Shown piece by piece: positions 7,301 through 9,074 of a DNA stretch of 9,074 nt. Numbering within the stretch: position 1 is the first letter of the stretch; each line of letters begins with the position of its first letter. The DNA is from a bacterium. GTDB taxonomy: Bacteria > Patescibacteriota > Microgenomatia > JAADGY01. The notes under the pieces were generated by a model that worked only from the letters and a program-made list of their open reading frames with translations, had not been told where the DNA came from and did not search any database. The stretch spans positions 1 through 9,074 of the forward strand of contig JAADGY010000053.1 of NCBI GenBank assembly GCA_013152165.1, written 5' to 3'. A program made the translations under genes and the position numbers.

Positions 7301-8318
7301 CTCTGACTCAACCTTTCCCCGCCTAACCAACCAGGCCGCCGCCGACAAGGCCAACCTTACTTACATCGTTACCATCAAAACCAAACAAGATATCAACATC
7401 CTGCGCTTTGACGATACCGCCCTGATTCAAACCAAAAACCACCAGCGTTTCCGGCAGAAAAAAATCTTCTCCGGCAGAAAAATAACCACCCAAGACGGCC
7501 AAAAAATCACTCTTCCTTATCAGCTTGCCGCCGACAAAGAAATAAAAATCGCCTACTCTTTAACGCTGGATCCCTCCTTAAAAGACTCCCAACTTGTTAA
7601 TCAGGCCAGAATTACTTTTAAGCTAGATGATCAAACTCAACAGCGAGTCGATTCTTTTACCGTCCTAATCGGCGACGCTCCAATTACCGGTTGTTTTACC
7701 ATCGCCAACAAAGCTAAGCAGCTGGCTAATCAGCTTGGGGCCTGCCAGGCCGGCCAGCCGCCAAGTCAAAACCCTGCCTGCTTCTGCCCAGCCGCCGCCC
7801 AGCCGGCATATGGTTTTCTGCCCAACTCTTTCCACTGCGGCGATCCTAGAACCTTTAACAACTACATCGACTCCGATCAAGAGAAGAACTACATCCAATG
7901 CACCGAGTTTGTCAATGACACCTTTTTATACTCAACCCAAAGAACTCTGGCCGGTCTTTGCGGCATCAGCTCTTTAGGAAACGCCAACAATTGGTTAAAG
8001 GAGGCTAAATCTAAATGCCCCTCCATCCTGCAGACTTTCCAAAACAAACAAAGCTCAAACTACAAAAACAGCCCCCAGCCGGGCGATGTGTTGGTCTTTG
8101 GCGGCACTGACGCCGCCACCCCATACGGCCATGTTGGCGTTGTTATTCAGGCCATCGCTCCGCCAAACTCCAACCAGGGAATCGTCACCTTCGCCAGCGC
8201 TAACATTGCTTCTCCTGTCGTTACTATTAAAAAAATCTATGGACAGTGGGGGTCTTTCAGTACTAAAATGCCTTTATTAGGTTGGCTGCGCTACACAGGC
8301 TGTCAGGCTGGCCCATGA
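4350..8318 (+). CDS. 1322-aa polytopic membrane protein with DUF11/Ig-like and CHAP domains
   Basis: The start is ATG 4350; an in-frame TAA at 4338-4340 prevents any real extension upstream. Residues 1 to about 680 are helical, Gln/Pro/Asn-rich, without membrane segments and without Cys after about residue 36, so probably cytoplasmic. Residues 685-747 form a strongly basic belt (about 20 Lys/Arg, one Asp). About five membrane helices follow: near 805-827, 833-850, 853-878, 890-915 and 927-951, rich in Gly and Ala, with a regular glycine zipper at 862-878. This gives an inside N-terminus and an outside C-terminus. Residues 1002-1108 match the DUF11 pattern (LTYIVTI near the start, an LVNQARITF-type strand near the end). 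Residues about 1163-1316 resemble a CHAP amidase/endopeptidase, with nucleophile Cys1184 in QCTEFV, PGDVLVF, and His1261 in YGHVGVV. CHAP domains cut peptide bonds or amide links in peptidoglycan. Such fusions resemble the wall-opening (VirB1/PrgK-like) subunits of Gram-positive conjugation systems joined to a VirB6/TrbL-like membrane block. That role is inferred, because no other secretion gene is in view. The CHAP call is fairly firm; the function of the N-terminal half is unknown. Confidence 0.9.
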   Translation: MVQDVGLARASQRKRQMRASFGCFLKPHTLNGWIDCLNQVLFLTEAELLNFPTSIVFEAGALTNSQTQSLTVPPRIRRHIVNNWINTLSRHKNIAPFLSSVPRTPAQQQLSNTLLQAISDTTLLILTNAYKLRLGRQSAPQLDDGTPLSFGELLTFIKNILDSPQLATIDQIMSAYKQAVDYQLITISNQPAVTKAGFKLKLPARPPADQPPPSITQTNKQDKTITLNLPPFSPQNISQLTSVTSSLKSSLANTLQAQLQIPSSISPKESLVIAGALNRLVHQAIDSTITTYLSFGHAFDPDALSFDIAKQITDRVFTSPIKQFTSPTDRQILILRNRLAADDPAKLAQIIHQSLKDSLEQVLSPKTLKAINQISRQVNQSLPNTPEQARQAVKLLIKNRLASQHPFDPKQQQAVEDFTEKASQFLTKIQPVDPNLVPDPHKQGLIKELAQQYAGALSIPEESLSNVIQQTAPLIPAAGRFIPTILTNSDSASFMDKTLLRYVFTRRTQAILDGQDPYALFLGLTHPLQNLKDQLSSLAAGNPIPIGGRQTPTRPPLAPDSPLYQNLQSRIAQIESLPSDQLAAAYQALPVSLRLYVRWQRFKNSTLTTYHQHLEAIKNLPGFQLSLKLSDIKTATKQAVKGWVKQTKTYQNIIEPVFHPVAAQLAGTPFSWRTLSKAVATSLYKSARLKFLKNAGRRRLYRSTAKRFNQAKDTLSGYKNWVVNSGIYKRAKKYFGWGKKSWKKLASWGGVVGAWGDKFIDIVGTWTDPKQIAFKLFKFLGKQTGKLLVKLLAKLGLSLGSELALASTGVGTVIAALLIAKDLFYLIKDRWKPILAIFGGLLYFLLKFIFSHLVQFAAAAAGAVVGGPVGAVIGWVLGDLAVRAYHAATSIAGGIGNFLGGLASGIANLAASIWGGVAATSSLATGLLTTAVGGTVAVISLIILPGIMTAFIPPDSYYNSSASQAVNITKIADLTGLSQYYQAGSDSTFPRLTNQAAADKANLTYIVTIKTKQDINILRFDDTALIQTKNHQRFRQKKIFSGRKITTQDGQKITLPYQLAADKEIKIAYSLTLDPSLKDSQLVNQARITFKLDDQTQQRVDSFTVLIGDAPITGCFTIANKAKQLANQLGACQAGQPPSQNPACFCPAAAQPAYGFLPNSFHCGDPRTFNNYIDSDQEKNYIQCTEFVNDTFLYSTQRTLAGLCGISSLGNANNWLKEAKSKCPSILQTFQNKQSSNYKNSPQPGDVLVFGGTDAATPYGHVGVVIQAIAPPNSNQGIVTFASANIASPVVTIKKIYGQWGSFSTKMPLLGWLRYTGCQAGP

Positions 8319-8914
8319 TTAAAATAAAAACCAGACACATCATCATCGTCTTAGCCCTCATCGCCGCCGCCACCTCGCTTGGCTGGTGGCTGATAAATCG
8401 TCCGCCTAAAATAACCCAACACCTCCCAACCCAATCCGGCCGCTTCTTTTCTTCAGTTGAAGTCAGCCTTTCTAAATCAACCCCTCTTCAGGATATGGCC
8501 CTTGAAATAACTCCCCCATTATCCACCTTGCCGCCGCAAAAAACCTCGCCCACTTCAATTAAGTGGCTGTTGCAGTCCTTGCCCCAGCCAAACACCGCTT
8601 ACACCATTACCGTCAAGCATAAGGGCCGAAAAATTTTCTCCTGGCAAATCACCACCCCTAAACAGCCTGCAGGCTCAGCCTCATACCCAGCCGATATTAA
8701 CCGCCAGGTTCAAAACTATCTTAACCAAACTCCCCTTCTTCAATCACTGCCAAAACCCAACCCCTTCTTTTTGGTTAAATATCATAGCGAAAAACATATC
8801 ACCATCTACCCGTTTCATCCGGATCAAAAACTGGCCAAACAAAAGGCTAAAAAGTGGCTCAACTCCCTGCCGCCCCAAATCACTCAGAACCTTCAAGTCG
8901 ACTGGGCTAGGTAG
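8315..8914 (+). CDS. 199-aa single-pass membrane protein with Ig-like extracytoplasmic domain
   Basis: I chose ATG 8315 over the earlier in-frame TTG at 8282. It overlaps the preceding stop as ATGA, a classic sign of translational coupling, and it places a basic N-terminus (MIKIKTRH) directly before a membrane helix at residues 9-27 (IIIVLALIAAATSLGWWLI). No lipobox Cys is present and the protein has no Cys, so it should stay as a signal anchor with its body outside the cell. Residues about 45-115 resemble a bacterial Ig-like fold of the SbsA/Big_5 kind: a strand VEVSLSKS, then LEITPPLS, then the NTAYTITV strand. Residues about 123-199 form a small alpha/beta region with FFLVKYHSEKHITIYPF and a Lys-rich helix (LAKQKAKKWLNSL). 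It probably acts with the preceding membrane/CHAP protein at the cell surface, as an adhesive or structural subunit. The exact role is unknown. Confidence 0.85.
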   Translation: MIKIKTRHIIIVLALIAAATSLGWWLINRPPKITQHLPTQSGRFFSSVEVSLSKSTPLQDMALEITPPLSTLPPQKTSPTSIKWLLQSLPQPNTAYTITVKHKGRKIFSWQITTPKQPAGSASYPADINRQVQNYLNQTPLLQSLPKPNPFFLVKYHSEKHITIYPFHPDQKLAKQKAKKWLNSLPPQITQNLQVDWAR

Positions 8915-8926
8915 CCTTAAATCCGG

Positions 8927-9006
8927 CCAAAAACCCAACCTACCCCACTACTCCCTAAAATAGAACTCGAATGCCCCCTCAGGAGTGGTTTCTAGGTTTT
9001 GTTTGG
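8927..9006. repeat. Imperfect inverted repeat / long hairpin in the 3' spacer
   Basis: Three blocks pair in order across the spacer: CCAAA (8927-8931) with TTTGG (9002-9006), CCTA (8939-8942) with TAGG (8993-8996), and CCACT (8945-8949) with AGTGG (8984-8988). A few extra pairs, small internal loops and a terminal loop of about 30 bases complete it. It starts 12 bases after the stop of the 199-aa gene. It could be a 3'-UTR stem, a structured RNA, or the remains of a small palindromic element. The pairing was found by eye and is imperfect. Confidence 0.3.
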
Positions 9007-9028
9007 AATTTGGTGCCCTATTGGTCAT
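8948..9028 (-). CDS. Doubtful 26-aa minus-strand ORF
   Basis: ATG (complement of 9026-9028) to TAG (8950-8948) encodes 26 residues, starting MTNRAPNSKQ and ending GAFEFYFRE. Its ATG overlaps the TGA of another tiny minus-strand frame that starts at 9066 (MEEKIFTFGEKLQ). There is no good ribosome binding site next to the ATG, and it overlaps the imperfect hairpin. It could be a chance ORF, a small peptide gene, or the remnant tail of a larger gene lost from the right. I recognise nothing in it. Confidence 0.12.
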   Translation of the reverse strand: MTNRAPNSKQNLETTPEGAFEFYFRE

Positions 9029-9036
9029 TGGAGCTT

Positions 9037-9060
9037 TTCACCAAAGGTGAATATTTTTTC
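9037..9060 (+). terminator. Likely rho-independent terminator of the 4350-8914 operon
   Basis: TTCACC (9037-9042) and GGTGAA (9046-9051) form a 6-bp stem with an AAA loop, followed two bases later by six T (9054-9059). The T-run lies on the plus-strand side only, so it would stop transcripts from the 1322-aa/199-aa unit, about 120 bases after the last stop. The stem is short and the loop tight. The same palindrome could instead be a small operator for a gene beyond the right edge. Confidence 0.45.
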
Positions 9061-9074
9061 CTCCATAGTGTCAA

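Noticed and set aside
8282..8314. TTG at 8282 as the start of the last gene, giving 210 residues
   Set aside because: It would add 11 residues before the basic N-terminus and membrane anchor and overlap the upstream gene by 37 bases; ATG 8315 with an ATGA overlap is much more natural.
8316..8318. Alternative genetic code with UGA read as Gly (Gracilibacteria/SR1)
   Set aside because: TGA ends the 1322-aa frame just after the CHAP domain and coincides with an ATGA gene junction; no in-frame TGA interrupts either large gene.
4350..8318. Naming the large membrane gene virB6, trbL, virB1 or prgK
   Set aside because: Architecture only hints at these roles; no motif identifies a specific family member and no secretion ATPase is in the window.
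4343..8938. Minus-strand and other-frame ORFs inside the 1322-aa and 199-aa genes
   Set aside because: They are shadows of the intact coding frames with no promoter, spacing or protein-like features of their own.
9018..9074. Open minus-strand frame entering from the right edge (18 codons to TAG at 9020-9018)
   Set aside because: Too short to judge; a second minus frame is also open there, neither has recognisable content, and the region looks like a terminator.
1..9074. CRISPR array, tRNA, rRNA, insertion sequence or integrase attachment site
   Set aside because: No regularly spaced repeats, cloverleaf, rRNA-like stretch, transposase or flanking direct repeats could be seen on either strand.

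Overview
The window looks like chromosomal DNA of an uncultured bacterium, most plausibly of the Candidate Phyla Radiation (Patescibacteria, perhaps Microgenomates). This is inferred from two very long proteins that match no family I recognise, minimal spacers, start codons with little leader, and the style of the membrane protein (helical N-terminus, Gly/Ala-rich membrane block, DUF11/Ig-like domain, CHAP domain). The standard bacterial code fits: TGA closes the 1322-aa gene exactly where the next gene's ATG begins, so the UGA=Gly code of Gracilibacteria/SR1 is not supported.

Layout. (1) Positions 1-237 (+) hold the 3' end of a small membrane protein. (2) It converges on a 1339-aa, mostly soluble, charged protein of unknown function (281-4300, -). 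(3) A 49-bp spacer (4301-4349) separates that gene from a divergent 1322-aa gene and carries -10-like boxes facing both ways. (4) The 1322-aa gene (4350-8318, +) encodes a Cys-free helical cytoplasmic part, a basic belt, about five membrane helices including a regular glycine zipper, a DUF11/Ig-like domain and a Cys-rich C-terminus with a CHAP peptidoglycan-hydrolase domain. (5) Overlapping its stop by ATGA is a 199-aa membrane-anchored protein with an Ig-like extracytoplasmic domain (8315-8914, +). (6) The last 160 bases are a spacer with an imperfect hairpin, a doubtful 26-codon minus-strand ORF and a likely rho-independent terminator.

How the genes may work together (inference). The 1322-aa and 199-aa proteins form one translationally coupled unit, both placing domains outside the membrane. 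One carries a wall-cutting domain, as expected of an envelope-spanning machine such as a conjugation or type IV secretion-like apparatus or a surface appendage. The divergent 1339-aa protein could be a cytoplasmic partner, suggested only by the shared promoter region. No ATPase, coupling protein, pilin or relaxase is visible here, so a secretion-system assignment depends on the flanks.

The plus strand is C-rich and G-poor through both large genes whichever strand is coding, so their amino-acid compositions differ strongly. No tRNA, rRNA, CRISPR array, transposase or insertion sequence was seen.
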